Of a stretch of 64,000 bases of DNA, positions 34,551 through 46,323 are shown piece by piece (position 1 is the stretch's first letter; the number at the start of each line of letters is the position of its first letter). Both the position numbers and the translations under genes were made by a program. Origin of the DNA: Blattamonas nauphoetae (Eukaryota; Preaxostyla; Oxymonadida); NCBI GenBank assembly GCA_033064195.1, contig JARBJD010000204.1, positions 1-64,000 on the forward strand. Direction: 5' to 3'. The notes below the pieces were generated by a model that worked only from the letters and a program-made list of their open reading frames with translations, did no database searches and was not told the DNA's origin.

Positions 34551-35747
34551 TTAATCGTCGACTTCAATCCAAAATGCCAAGTTTCGAATAATCGCATAAT
34601 CCTCATCTGTCGCCCACATTGAGTAGTTCCCACCAAACAGTGCAATCAGCTGCATTCCCAGGAAGACCTCAGGCTGATCGTACGTATCGTCGGATGTTCG
34701 GAAGTGGAGCTCGATCTCATCGGAAAGGCCTTCTTCGCAAAGTTTGGCCATAATCTGTTTTCCTCGCGTTGGAATTGGAGAATTCTGATAGTTTAATCCG
34801 AAATAGAAGTTCTCTCTGAGTGTTTGAAGAAGAAAGAGAGTCATGAGGTTCGGTTCGAAGAAATCACTGCTGTCAGTGAACGCCACAGCAAAAGAAGAAG
34901 ACAGCGCAAACTGAGTCATCTCTTCCAGGAACGGCGAGCATTTGAGAATTGTTTGTAAAAACGCGGAGAAATCGGGAGAGTTGTCATCAAAATTGATTCT
35001 TCGTCGATTCTTGCAGACAAAGTCCAGAAAGGGTCTGATGGGACGGAGGAACTGCTTGGTGTAGGTTTCATGGAAAGTGTCCAAAGAAATGAGTTTGTTT
35101 GAGCACAACCTATAAGAATTGGATGAATATGAAGATAAGATGAATGTGGTCACAATTTTCGTCAGATACATTCCGGAACGGGCACAAAGATGAGCTTCCT
35201 GTTCATAAAATGCGAGCGGGAGGAGATTAAAGAATCCTGTCTCCAAAAAGTCGAACAATGCAGATGATGACGATACGAATACAATTCGATCCAGGAGCGG
35301 CAATGTGGCCTGAACAAGCTCTTTGTTGGATGATGTGAGGAGCAATACAATGGACTCGGCGAAACCAGAACAAGATCCATCGGGAATTGGAACCAGTATG
35401 AAGAGAATCTGTTCCGCATTGTATTTCTGGTTGAATTCAGGCACGATATTCTGGAGAAGAGCACATGCTTGTCTGGTTGCTGTGTGGTCCAGATTGTTTC
35501 CTGCCTTGACGAAGTCGACAAGGGACAGAAACAGTTTCGACGCTTGCTTGATTGTTCCGAAGCTTCGAGGCTGAGTTCTCAAAAACAGAGGAATATCATC
35601 ACGATTAAAGGGCCAGGGGGAAAGGTGTTGAATTGAGTTTAAGATGGTTCCCATGGAACTGTGATGGAAGTGACTGAAGTTTGATCGAGACCACAATAAA
35701 TAGTTGTGAATCTTCCTCTTCAGTTTAATGTTCTTTCGCGTACACAT
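34551..35747 (-). CDS. SPFLNW-related helical protein A2 (up to 398 aa)
   Basis: An intact frame. The preferred start is the Met at 35,654 (MGTILNSIQHLSPWPFNRDD), because the upstream basic stretch has no family equivalent; that gives 367 aa. The opening SPWPFNRDDIPLFL is a divergent family motif. The body contains ASKLFLSLVDFVKAG and repeated helical segments, ending AIIRNLAFWIEVDD. It supplies the uninterrupted version of A1, including the TA site used by the mariner-like element. It is the only gene of the right arm transcribed toward the centre. Confidence 0.78.
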   Translation of the reverse strand: MCTRKNIKLKRKIHNYLLWSRSNFSHFHHSSMGTILNSIQHLSPWPFNRDDIPLFLRTQPRSFGTIKQASKLFLSLVDFVKAGNNLDHTATRQACALLQNIVPEFNQKYNAEQILFILVPIPDGSCSGFAESIVLLLTSSNKELVQATLPLLDRIVFVSSSSALFDFLETGFFNLLPLAFYEQEAHLCARSGMYLTKIVTTFILSSYSSNSYRLCSNKLISLDTFHETYTKQFLRPIRPFLDFVCKNRRRINFDDNSPDFSAFLQTILKCSPFLEEMTQFALSSSFAVAFTDSSDFFEPNLMTLFLLQTLRENFYFGLNYQNSPIPTRGKQIMAKLCEEGLSDEIELHFRTSDDTYDQPEVFLGMQLIALFGGNYSMWATDEDYAIIRNLAFWIEVDD

Positions 35748-35749
35748 TC

Positions 35750-36402
35750 AAATTCATATAGAATAAATCTGGAATCGGCAAGTGTTGACTTGGTGGGCCA
35801 CATGTGATCGAGGTGTGTCTTGTCGTTTGTTTCAACTATCCCGTCCTCTCATCACAATAGGTCCACTATAGTGATGAGAACGCCTGATTGCCGAAATATT
35901 GATCATAGTGTCGTGATCGTCGCAACGAATTCCACACTCGGTTGATCCTGACTGTTGAGGGCGATTGGTGAACACTATCACTTCACCTTTTCGATTTCTC
36001 GGTTCATTTTACCCTTTTATCTGTCATTTCATCATAATTGTTCACTAAATTTTGTTTGATCATGGTTTGTGGTGAAGCGTCACAATGAAACAGCCCAACC
36101 AACAAAACACCCAAATTCAGATCACGCTCGACGCTTGCGTGGTGCAATCGGTAGATCGCCCGCTTTGAAAGCTTGAGGACGCGGGTTCAAGACCTACCAG
36201 CGTCCTCTTTTTTTTTTCTCAACTTAGAATTTTTTGGCCCACCAACTCGACATTTGCCCTGGAATCTATCCTACAACGTGGGGAAGACTGGGACAAGTGA
36301 ACACTTGTAGATATCCTCTAACAAACTGGGATTACTGGTTTTGGTCGCTTTTTAGTCGTCTGAAAAAGGAAAAATTGACGTAAATCAGGTTTTCATAATG
36401 TA
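35750..36402. other. Intergenic region with tRNA-like gene
   Basis: Apart from the tRNA-like sequence no gene is visible. A short palindromic stretch occurs near 35,860 (CACTATAGTG). The region lies just outside the right duplication arm. Confidence 0.5.
36130..36204 (+). tRNA. tRNA-like gene, possibly Ser(UGA), with Pol III terminator
   Basis: The 75-nt sequence contains an A-box-like TGGTGCAATCGGT, a perfect B box GGTTCAAGACC, an acceptor-like pairing of GACGCT with AGCGTC, and a run of ten or more T just downstream (~36,208). The likely anticodon loop is TTTGAAA, giving UGA. The D stem and anticodon stem pair poorly and a Ser tRNA would need a long variable arm, so it may be a degraded or unusual tRNA. 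Promoter boxes and terminator favour Pol III transcription. Confidence 0.5.
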
Positions 36403-37623
36403 TTAGTCATCATTAAAGTAATCATAGCTGTCGCAGAAAGCATCATCAACCATATCGTACTCCTTTCTCTGTGACTTCAATATGTCTAATTCTGACCGAC
36501 TTTCTTCCAACTCCTTCCGGATCTTCGAAATCTTTTGCTCGTTCTCTTCTCGCATACCAGCAATTCGAGACTCGTATTCCACTTTTCCTGCTTCCATCTC
36601 TCTCCTGAAGTTCTCGAACTTGAACTTGTTCTCGTCTTTCATGGCCTGAAGCTTCTGCTCGTTCACTTTTTTCATTTGCTGCATCTTTTCTTCGTGTTCT
36701 TTTCGAATTGAGGCGATTTTTGCTTCGTTCTCTTTTCTAGTGTGTTCAATCTGCTCTTCTATTTCACGTAGATTGGCTTCATTCTCCTCCTTGAGTGCTT
36801 TCATCTTTTCTTCATTTTCTATTTTGAGATTGGAGAGTTTTTCATCGTTTTCTACTTTTTGAATGCGGAGTTTCGTTTCGTATTCTTTCTTAGTGTCTTC
36901 CACACGTCCTTCCAATTCTCTTTCTCTTTCCTTTGCTTCATCTGTTTTTCTTTTAAGCTCATGTTCCAGTGGAGTTAGATGTGCAATCTGTTGCTTCAGT
37001 TCAGCGATAGTTTGATCCTTTGATTCCATCAGGTCGACCTGGGAAGTCTCAACAACTGCGAATGGGCCTTCTTCAACATATTTCAGAGAAGTTAGACATC
37101 TGTCGACGTCTCTACGAGTTGAGAGCGGGAGAGAGGAGGATTGGGAGAGTTGAGTGAGAGAAGAGTGGAAAAGTCGCTTGTTTGGGATTGGGGTGTGCGA
37201 ATCAAAGCACTCGTCGAAGATCTTCATGATACTTTGAAGGAGCTGCGAGAAGAGTTCATTCTTTTGTTCTTTTGGTGGTGTTTGTTGTTCATTGAGTTTT
37301 TCTGATTGGAGATGGTGGATGAGGAGGGGGGGAATGTGGAACCATTGGGATGAGTTGATTCAGTTTTGTGGAGGAACAGACGAATCACTTATCCATTCTA
37401 TCACTGACTCGATTGTTGGTGGAATCTGATGAATGGAAGCATGAGGTAGCAGAGAATCATAGAAACGAAGAAGAGAAGAAAAACATGACACAAACATTGT
37501 GATCTTTATCGTTGATTTGCGAGAGATTCTGGAGATATCCAGAAGTGAAAGAGAGAACACGGAGGAAAAGGATACGTGTAATGAATGAACGTGATTTCAT
37601 ACCGGGTGAGGTTCTGCAAACAT
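36403..37623 (-). pseudogene. Coiled-coil member of the F family with one in-frame TGA
   Basis: Exon 1 (37,603-37,623, MFAEPHP) and exon 2 (37,496-37,528, NLSQINDKDHN) are 21 and 33 nt, exactly as in the paralogue at 46,324. Exon 3 starts at 37,425 (IPPTIESVIEWISDSS) but meets TGA at 37,360-37,362, where F has a lysine codon (HPRNK). After it, the frame stays open for ~320 codons with family residues KIFDECFDSHTPIPNKR, then a long charged coiled coil (EENEANLREIEEQIEHTRKE) to TAA at 36,403. The SPRY domain is absent. It could be a recent pseudogene, or the 274-aa part from MKIFDE may be expressed. Confidence 0.7.
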
Positions 37624-37760
37624 GTCGAAACGACTTGATCTGACCATAAAACCTTGAAGACTTCAGTCTCGAACAATCACGATATCCCAAGTTCAGGAGA
37701 GAGCCCTCGTTTCACCAAAAATGTTCTCCAACTTCATTGATTCTGTGAAGTGGCATCATA

Positions 37761-38798
37761 TTACTGGTAGGTCCTCATCCGAGGTCGGTATGTATGTGCG
37801 AAGCTATATTGTGCATTGAGTCCGAAAAGGTTGTTGAGTTGGAATGCATACGTGCGGGCATCAATTGAATTCACTCCTTCATCGTCGTTCATCATCTTTT
37901 GTTCAATGAGGTCTTCTTGACCTTCTTCATTCAGCATTCGAATCATTTCCTTGACTGGCTTGTGAAATTTGTATCCATTTATCCTTCTTCTGCTGATATA
38001 CTCGGCCATGTACCGTATGAGGTCTAGGATGGTGAATTCGTTCTCCACTTTGGACGAGAGTGATTGAGAGATCAGAGGGATGTGAGATGAGCGAAGAAAA
38101 TGCAGGATTGGTCGGTGGAATGCACTTAGTTCAAAGATTTCGGATATCAATCGTATTAGCACTTTGGATTCATCGACCCACGATAAAATGAGAAAATTCT
38201 GAGTGATCTGGACGAGAGATGGTTCGATTGGGATGAACACTTCATGAAGCACAAGATCTTGGATTTTTTGATGAGTTAGGTCGGAATTTTTGCTGAGATA
38301 TTGAATATTGCTGGTGGAGGTGAGCTGGATTCCCAATCGAAAAATGTAGAACAAGTCTTTTATGATGTCTTTATCCATCATCAGAGAGAGGTCCTTCAAA
38401 CGAGGTGTTGACAGGATTTTGGGAATGAGTTTGGATGAAACGAGGGACAGAGTTTCTAATTCTGAACACCTTTCGAGGCTTCGATGAACCATTGTGAGTG
38501 TATTCTTGAACACCCATGGATGGGACGAAGACAACAGAATAGTGACTGAATCAACAAACACTTCAGCGGGATTTGTGAAGTCTTGTCCAACAGCCATCCG
38601 AACTGGAGATGCAATTCGATGGATCTTCCGGATGACGACAGAAAGGAACAAAGCAGCTTTCCGATGAAGCATCTCATCAAAATGGTAGCCATCTCTGATC
38701 ATTGACACAAGAGACATGAGAGTTTTTGAAATAGGAACAGCTGAAAATCCATCGTTTTCATCCCATGTCAGGAAGGGAGAGTAGTCTGGATAGATCAT
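37761..38798 (-). CDS. SPFLNW-family helical protein (345 aa)
   Basis: An intact frame starting MIYPDYSPFLTWDENDGF, with the motif at the very N-terminus as in C1/C2 after their short leaders. It shares blocks with C: VSLVSMIRD-type helix, VFVDSVTILLSSSHP, LVSSKLIPKILSTPRLKDLS and SHIPLISQSL. No signal, membrane helix or enzyme motif. The end YRPRMRTYQ-TAA has no counterpart in C. It lies outside the duplication, so it is an older family member. Confidence 0.8.
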   Translation of the reverse strand: MIYPDYSPFLTWDENDGFSAVPISKTLMSLVSMIRDGYHFDEMLHRKAALFLSVVIRKIHRIASPVRMAVGQDFTNPAEVFVDSVTILLSSSHPWVFKNTLTMVHRSLERCSELETLSLVSSKLIPKILSTPRLKDLSLMMDKDIIKDLFYIFRLGIQLTSTSNIQYLSKNSDLTHQKIQDLVLHEVFIPIEPSLVQITQNFLILSWVDESKVLIRLISEIFELSAFHRPILHFLRSSHIPLISQSLSSKVENEFTILDLIRYMAEYISRRRINGYKFHKPVKEMIRMLNEEGQEDLIEQKMMNDDEGVNSIDARTYAFQLNNLFGLNAQYSFAHTYRPRMRTYQ

Positions 38799-38889
38799 AT
38801 GAAAAAAGGGAAGGAACAGTGGATACCATCTGAAGAGATTATTTTCTGATTTATCGCTTCCATATTACAGCGTTGCGAAAAAACAACAT

Positions 38890-38995
38890 TCAACAATGGG
38901 CAGTGGATCGTTAGATTGACGAATGACTGTTTAGATTCCACTCCAGGGATGGAGAATAGTCTGGATCAATCATAGTGTCAATGGTTTGAAATCAG
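38890..38995 (-). pseudogene. 5' relic of an SPFLNW gene
   Basis: On the minus strand a short stretch reads MIDPDYSPSLEWNLNSHS, clearly the family opening, then homology fades. It probably remains from a tandem copy upstream of the 37,761-38,798 gene. Confidence 0.6.
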
Positions 38996-41540
38996 ACAGA
39001 AATACAATGAAATGAAGAAGAGAGTTCATCCAAATCATCAATTATTCCTTCAGACGCTTGTTCAGAGCTCAATTCCATCTTCAGTCGATGAGTTGATTGT
39101 TTGGGGTCCCATCCTTGTGAATTGGCGTACAATCAGACGACAATTCGAAAAGAATGATCCCTTCCGACCAATCCGAGGGAGTGGTGTTCCTCTCTCCACA
39201 ACAACAGCAGCGCTGGCCTTCATTCCTCCAAACACCAGTTTTGGCTTGGATGGAAGAACAAGGCGACCCTCTTCGTTTCGAATTAAGACATGCGTGGGAT
39301 TGGTCTGCTCTTCAAACCAGCTGCCATCGAAATCCAATTTGGTGAGTTGGTCTCCACAGCGGATCACAACAGCTCCAGTCTCGAAGTGAGAGTCCTGTCC
39401 ACAACAATCAACGAATAAACAAGAGAATAGTTGGAATGTCCGAATGGTGGAGATATCGTGAGGGGAGGAATGAGAGATGAGGAGAGTACGGCCAAGCTGG
39501 ATTCCGCTTTCTGTGACACAACAACTCTCCCAGAAGACACAGTTTGAGATCTCTAAGTTCATCTGGGCGGTTGAGACGAGGATGAGAGCTGCTGAGTCGA
39601 GGTCGTTTTGAGAGACATGCTTGGTGTGTGTGAACTCTGAGTTTGACAGAGTTAAGTGTGATGCTAAGCCGACGGAGTCAAAATGAAGGATCGCTCCGTT
39701 TTGTGTGGTCGTGTTTCTAACAACCAAATCAAAAAATGACGAAATCAACTCGTTTTGTCCTGCCTGACACGATATTACTGGCAGATTGCTTGCGAAGGAG
39801 AGATCTGCAACGAGAAGGTGGTCGATCTCCAGTTTCCCTGCTTCCAGCTCGACCAGTCCTATTCCGACTGTGTCTCCATCTGTCATCGAAAGTTCGACTT
39901 TCGAGATAATCACAGTGCCTCTGCCACCAATCACGAAGTTTGGTGTCGAGGCTGAAACTGACATAAAGAAGAAAGGAAGAGAGACAACCACTTCCGAAAT
40001 GAAGAGTTGGCCTCCGCCAACTGAAAACACGCTTTCTGAGCTGTGATCAGAGCGGAGAGTGTCTTCAACGAAAAGAATGCCCTTCTCAGCCCACATTCCG
40101 CGAATAGCGAGATTTTGCTGACCAATCAAGACGATCCTCCACATTCCACTTTTCCATCAATTTTCAGAGCAACTTGTTCGACGTCTGTTTCCATCTGTGC
40201 CCGCTTCCAACCGACAAACACAGTTGAGCATGGATTTGAGAAGGAGCCGCACACTTCGGTGATATTGCTTCCTCTCGTTGAGAGAATGAAATCTTTGATT
40301 TGTAGTACTTTTGGTGTGGTGAACGAGACTGATCCATCCACAAGAACAATATCACTTGATTCTCCAACTTTCGTGATCGGACCAACGATGTATTTGGTGT
40401 TGTATTGAATAGTGTCAGAAAGTCCAATCAGCTGTTCCGATGACACGACCTCATTCTCTTTGTTGAATGTCATCACCAGCGTGGGACCATCCGAGAGTGT
40501 CACTGAGTAATCCGCGTTCAGGTTCAGACCAGATCCTGTCAGCGTCACTGTGCATGTTGTTTGAAGGCTGTTCGTGAAGTTGAAGAACGCACCTGTCACT
40601 TTCGGAGGCTTCGGAATCTGAACCACAATCTCAGAATTGACAAGAATTGAACTTCCGTTCAGAGTCGCGTCGGTGAGTGTGTAGAATTCGTCGAAGATCA
40701 GACGATCGGGGTCAGAAGCCACAACAGTGTGTAGACATTCAAAAATTCCTTCAGAGTTCATTTTTCCCGAAATCGTTCGTGTTTTCGTCGAGTCTGCGTG
40801 TGTCATCGTCAAAGAATAGCTTCCCACTTTCAGAATTCGACCAGTCACTCCAAAAATCACTTTGTTTCGCTGAGGGTTCAGAACGAGCAGTCGACAGAGT
40901 TCTGTAGAATCACCTTGTCTGACAATTTTCGTTTCATCCACGACACTTCGTAGTCGTGCCCGAACTTCAATTCCGATGTTGGATACAGTTCCAGTTTCTT
41001 CGTCATCGATCCTGATCCTACAACTTCAATCACAACTGTGTGAACCTCGTTCGATCCAGACAATGACGATGACAAGGATGACGATCGTGGCGTTCCAGAC
41101 AGTTCCAATTCATACGTCTCCCCAGAAACAAGTTTCCGAGATGTCAGAGTCAGTGTCGACATGTTCATGCTCGCCGCCACAGCAATCTCCGCTTTCAGAA
41201 GTCGCTCAGGTTCGTCTTCCACTGTAATTTCAATGTCCTCACAATGAATCGATGACGACGGTGATTTCAGTTTGGCCTCAGACACAATAAATGTCTTCCC
41301 ATAAATCAGACCGGTTCGTTCGATCTCGTCCTCTCCTCTCAGATCTGCGATTCCGAAGCCCTTCAAATCACTCGACACTGTCACTTCAACAACCACAGAC
41401 ACTTCTCCCATCGTCATCGTAACTTCATACACTTCGTTCTTCAACAGTCCTCTTCCTTCCATCACCAGATTCACCGATTTCTCATCATCCGAATATCCAT
41501 CAATCAATATCGACACAATTCGCTTCGGTTCTTTCATCGT

Positions 41541-41855
41541 TTCAAATGACAGACCACTTTCGAAGAAGATCGGTTTCTGAGAACTGTCTTCCATCCCAAC
41601 AATCTTGTACAAAGTGTCGTACGTCATGTTCATCGACAATGGCAACGCTTTCGAGTAAAGAATCCCTTTCAGTTCTCCAATCCCAGATTCTGAGAACGAA
41701 ACCGACACATTCACATCGGGAGCGCTCGTGTTGCTTTCAAGAACAATCCAGTATGTCCCCGAAAGCTTCATTCCAGAAAGAGAGATCGTCACTTCTCTTT
41801 CCTTCGTGTCATAACTCACTGGTTTCGTCACTGATGTCAGACGAGAAGGCTCAGC
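41541..41855 (-). repeat. Identical 315-bp block, copy 1 (within G)
   Basis: It appears identical to 42,841-43,155, exactly 1,300 bp away, and encodes one Ig-like repeat (SVTKPVSYDTKEREVTISLS … GMEDSSQKPIFF). Neighbouring repeats are strongly diverged from each other. Confidence 0.88.
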
Positions 41856-42840
41856 TGGAACGACGAATGTCACATCACTGTCCACAATTGGAATCACTCC
41901 AGAAATCGAAAGATCCGTGATCACATACGATTTCCCAAATAGAAGTTTCGGACTCGATTCTCCGAAGATCGGGATGGTCATCGTGTGCGATGTGGATGAT
42001 CCTTCAGCTGCGAAAGATGACGACAGTTCAATTGGTGATCCTGTCAGCTGTGAGAGAGCATCCAATTCCCGAACAATGATCGTGAAATCTGTCGATTGAG
42101 GGAATCCGATTCCAGTGAGAGCTATTTCTTCTGCCTTTCCAGTTTTCGAGTCGAGTGAACCTAACGCTGAGATGATGCGGGTTGGTTCCACGGGTGTTGA
42201 GAATGAGCAAGCGTCGGTGTTGATCAAAATCGATGTCGTCGATGACGAATGGTTCATCGACGACACTGTGTACACGTGGTTGTACTTCACTGTATGAACT
42301 GGATACAGACTCACTGATTTCGTGATCGTTGGCGCTCTATTCACTTCAATCACAACTTCATGAGCCGCATTCGATGTGGATCCATCTTTTGGAGTTCCTG
42401 TCAGTGTCACACGGTATGGCTGGTCTGGAGAGAGCTGTCGAGTGGAGAGGACAAGAGACAATGAGTCGAAATCAGATGTCGACAGACATTCCGCTTTCAC
42501 CAAACGAGACGGTTCATTCTTCAATGTCAGCGTGATCTCCTCACTGTGCACTTCGCTCAGGTCCGACAAACGGATCACCTTTGACAGCGAATAGGTCTTC
42601 CCATAGATCAGTCCAGTTCCATCTTCGTCGGCTCCTTTCAAGTTCACTCGTGTCTCCCATCTTCCCGATGTTTGGGTTGAAACCTGAACGACTGTCTCGG
42701 TGTTGTCGAGCGAGAGGGTGACATTGTATCCACTCTGATCGTTCAAAAGAATCCCTTCCACCGAAATAATCGACTCTTTATCCTTGTTCTCATATCGCTC
42801 AATTGACGCAGACACAACTCGGCAGGGTTCTGTCATCAAT

Positions 42841-43155
42841 TCAAATGACAGACCACTTTCGAAGAAGATCGGTTTCTGAGAACTGTCTTCCATCCCAACA
42901 ATCTTGTACAAAGTGTCGTACGTCATGTTCATCGACAATGGCAACGCTTTCGAGTAAAGAATCCCTTTCAGTTCTCCAATCCCAGATTCTGAGAACGAAA
43001 CCGACACATTCACATCGGGAGCGCTCGTGTTGCTTTCAAGAACAATCCAGTATGTCCCCGAAAGCTTCATTCCAGAAAGAGAGATCGTCACTTCTCTTTC
43101 CTTCGTGTCATAACTCACTGGTTTCGTCACTGATGTCAGACGAGAAGGCTCAGCA
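42841..43155 (-). repeat. Identical 315-bp block, copy 2 (within G)
   Basis: Second copy of 41,541-41,855. Identity stops abruptly at both edges (ctttcatcgt versus ctgtcatcaa before it, tcagctgg versus tcagcagg after it), which suggests conversion or a short recent duplication. Confidence 0.88.
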
Positions 43156-46100
43156 GGAACAAAGAACAGTGTTCGAGATCTCACTACTGTGCTCGTCCCA
43201 ACAATCCGAAGTTCAGTGATCTCATACCACGTCTCAAACTTCTGCGCAGGATTCTCAGCTCCAAAGATCTCACTGGAGAGGGTGTGCGATGTCGGAGATC
43301 CATCCAACAAGAATGACGATGAGAGAGAGAACGACGATCCGATTTGGGCATTCGATCCATCCAATTCGAACAAGACCAACGTGAACGCGGTGTTCTCTGG
43401 GAACGATGATCCAGAAAGAGTAATCTCTGCTAACTTCCCACAGTCCGTGTCCAGCTTGCACGATGCTGAAACTATTTTTGGGGGACTGGGAGTCACCAGT
43501 GTGAGTGGGGTGGTTTCGAAGACGAGGGTGTCTTCTGAATTGAGGAGAGTGACTGCTGACAGTGTAGGTTGTGTCGAAGGCGATTGGGTTCTCATCGAGT
43601 GACATTGAGACAGTCGCTTTGGTTGACCGCATGATTCCTGTGTCTGCCTCCACTTTCCCATCAAAGTTGACTTGGAACGAAAAATTTGGGACCTCGTTCA
43701 GTTCGACGATGCAATTTCCTTTCGGGACAGATCTTCCACAGAGAGAGATTTTCGTTGTGCATGTTGAAGCGACGTGTTCACAGATCACTTCGAAAACACG
43801 CGGTGGGTTTGGTGTTCTGAACAGGAGGAGTGGAGGGTCGAGGAGGATGGGTGTGTCAGTGTTGACGAGATGGGAAGACTCGGGTGAGGTGTCGAGTGTG
43901 ATTTTGTTGATGGCGTATTCTGTGTCGAACTTGAGTTTGCTGCTTTCTTGATTCATGCTGAACGAAGCTTCAGATGAGACGACGAGCCTGTTTGTTTCGT
44001 CAGGAGCCCCAAAAGTCACACAAAACGAATAAGCAGGGATTTCAGCGATGAAGACTCGGAATGTTCCTGCTGGGAGATGTCGGGCATAGAGACGAACGAG
44101 GCAGGTTGAAGGATCTGAAGACGAAACACAGTTGACTTGTCCAACACGAATGGGGCTGGGAGTGGCGAATGAGAGGGGTGAGCTGAAAGTGATGGCTTTG
44201 GTTGAGATGGATGCATCAACAATTTGGTATTCCGATTCAAACTGAAGGAATTCCCATTCACCGATGTCGATTGTGATTGTGGATGATGTCGCTGATGATG
44301 GAAACGGGAACGAGAGCAAGCGGACGATGGGCGGTGCTGACAGGTCGAGCAACGAGTCATATCCGCCAGTGTTGTCAACAAGCACGAATAAAGTGCCTTT
44401 CACTTTGACAGAAATGGTGAGAGTGATCTTCAGTGAAGTTTGATTTGGGGTCAATGCCGAAGTGAACGTCTGGATTGCTGCTGATGTGGGTCTTGTGAGG
44501 TTGAAGGTTGAGGTGTCGCCATTGTTGACCACATAGACACCATAGTCGCGTTCCGTTGTGTCTGAGTCCGAGTCACAGTCTTGCATGATATCTTTGATGT
44601 GGTCTGATATGCCGCAATCCTGGATGAGTGCGTCCTTTGGGGAGAAGGAGGTTACCGGTTTTCTGATCTGGAGAAAGTTCGTCTGAAGATCGGTGACATT
44701 GATAATATAGAGCGCACCGGCTGATGTCCCTCCCGTGCCACAAAAGACTGAATTCGCGAGAACAACGACCGGTGTGTCCTGCAGGAAGAGAGCTCCACTT
44801 TTGAATGTTGAGTTTGTGTCCTTGAAGAAACATTCCGAGACCGTGAGGCTCGTACTCGCGTACATGGTGAGGCATGCTCCATGCGAGGAACTGTTACAAT
44901 TTCGGAAGCTTGATTTGGTCAGAGTGATGGGCGACTTCCCGTCAGTATGGCAATAAATGATAGAGTCGGAGCCGTTTCGGATTTCCATGAATGAGCACTC
45001 GGTGATCGACAGTGAACCTTGTTGAGATGACCAGTACTAGATCGCACTCAGTTTAAAATTTATTCTCGTCAGTGCAAAGAAGGTGCAACGACTGAACTTT
45101 ATATGTTCCACTGTTAAATCAGAAGAATCGAGACGAATCCCCGATCCTGTCTTGATGTTTTGGAGGGTGTATTCCGGCCAGTCTGACGGTCTCAATCCAG
45201 CCTGGCAGTGAGCGAAGGACGTGTTCTGGCAGAGGAAGCTTCGGCCAGAGTTGATGTCGATGCACGGCGTTCCTGAGAGGTGGTCGGTCGAGTGGGTGAC
45301 TGCAGTCGAGAGGACCCTCTGTGAAATGTTGTAGACAATCGACTGATCATGAACGTTATGCGATGTGACGTTTAACAGGTGGCTTCCTACGAGGCTGGTT
45401 GATACTGGGGCAAGGAGAGAGTTATAATCGAATGTGGAGAAGGCGACAAGGGGACCTGTTCCGTGAAGGAGTTCGACGTCCGAAATAGGGAGACCATGAG
45501 CGCTAACGGAGATGAGATCGGTTGTAATGACGGAGTGTTGTTGGTTGGATGGCAAATGAGAGGATTTAGAGATGTCGGTGAGCGGAGGAAGGATCGATGA
45601 AGACTGCGGAGAATATGTGGAGTCAATGACCAATAGATCACTCCCCTCTACACCTACTGCAGTTTTGATCATAAACGGGGATGATTCAGGGTTTGAGATG
45701 ATGGAACAGGACAATATTGTTAATTGTGTGGAGGTGACCAATCCAACTGCCGTCCCGAGCGATTCACAGTTAAATATGAGATGCGACATCGATACTGAGG
45801 AATTTAAGAAAATAAAGAGGGATGAAGTTGTCTTTGGTGGTTGATTTGCATCCATTGGATTTGAGAAATCGGTGTTTCTTCGGAGATAATCACTTGAAGA
45901 GGCACGACTAATGGTTGTTTCTTGACCTCGAACATCCAATGTGCAGGATTGAACCAAGTACTGATGAACGTGATATTGTCCGCGTTTCAAGATTAATAAT
46001 TGAGAAAAGCGGTCATTTGATTTGAAGTCTTGAGTTGGAAAGGGATATACTATCTTCGGGAGTGGGGTGGGATGGAGTTGAAGTGGATGTAAAGTTGGAA

Positions 46101-46323
46101 ATATTACACATAAAGAGATTATAACTGAGGCCGAGGTGAAGACGAACATTGATTAGACGGAATGAGGGGTTGATCAGGCTTTCGTTTCCAGGTCACTCTA
46201 TATGTGCTGTCAATTGAGGTTCTTATCGAAATGATGAGCGAATCTGAAAAAGCACGACAATGAGTGGATCCTGGGCGATGATTCATCACAGCAGTTTGTG
46301 ATGGTCCGATCGATTCGTTTAAC

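Larger units (their letters stand above)
22875..35650. repeat. Right arm of inverted segmental duplication
   Basis: This mirror-image partner of 45-19,280 is about 12.8 kb. It preserves the uninterrupted target of the mariner-like insertion (in A2 near 35,150) and of the E1 insertion (in C2 near 30,085), so it serves as an internal outgroup. Both insertions must postdate the duplication, or have been lost precisely here, which is less likely. The arms have clearly diverged (visible substitutions and small indels throughout), so the duplication is not recent. The 3.6 kb between the arms is single-copy in this window. Confidence 0.9.
39062..46149 (-). pseudogene. Beta-helix/Ig-like surface protein G, decayed
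   Basis: A D-type ectodomain gene of ~7.1 kb: signal-like N-terminus (FTSASVIISLCVIF), beta-helix repeats, many ~90-aa Ig-like repeats, then a beta-helix region. It lacks a transmembrane helix and kinase tail at its 3' end. The frame is broken by one in-frame TAG at 45,037-45,039 (reading continues directly into YWSSQQGS and ITECSF) and by shifts near 43,570, 40,900 and 40,140. Each remaining open piece is long (271-928 codons), so decay is recent. It contains two identical 315-bp blocks. Confidence 0.85.
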
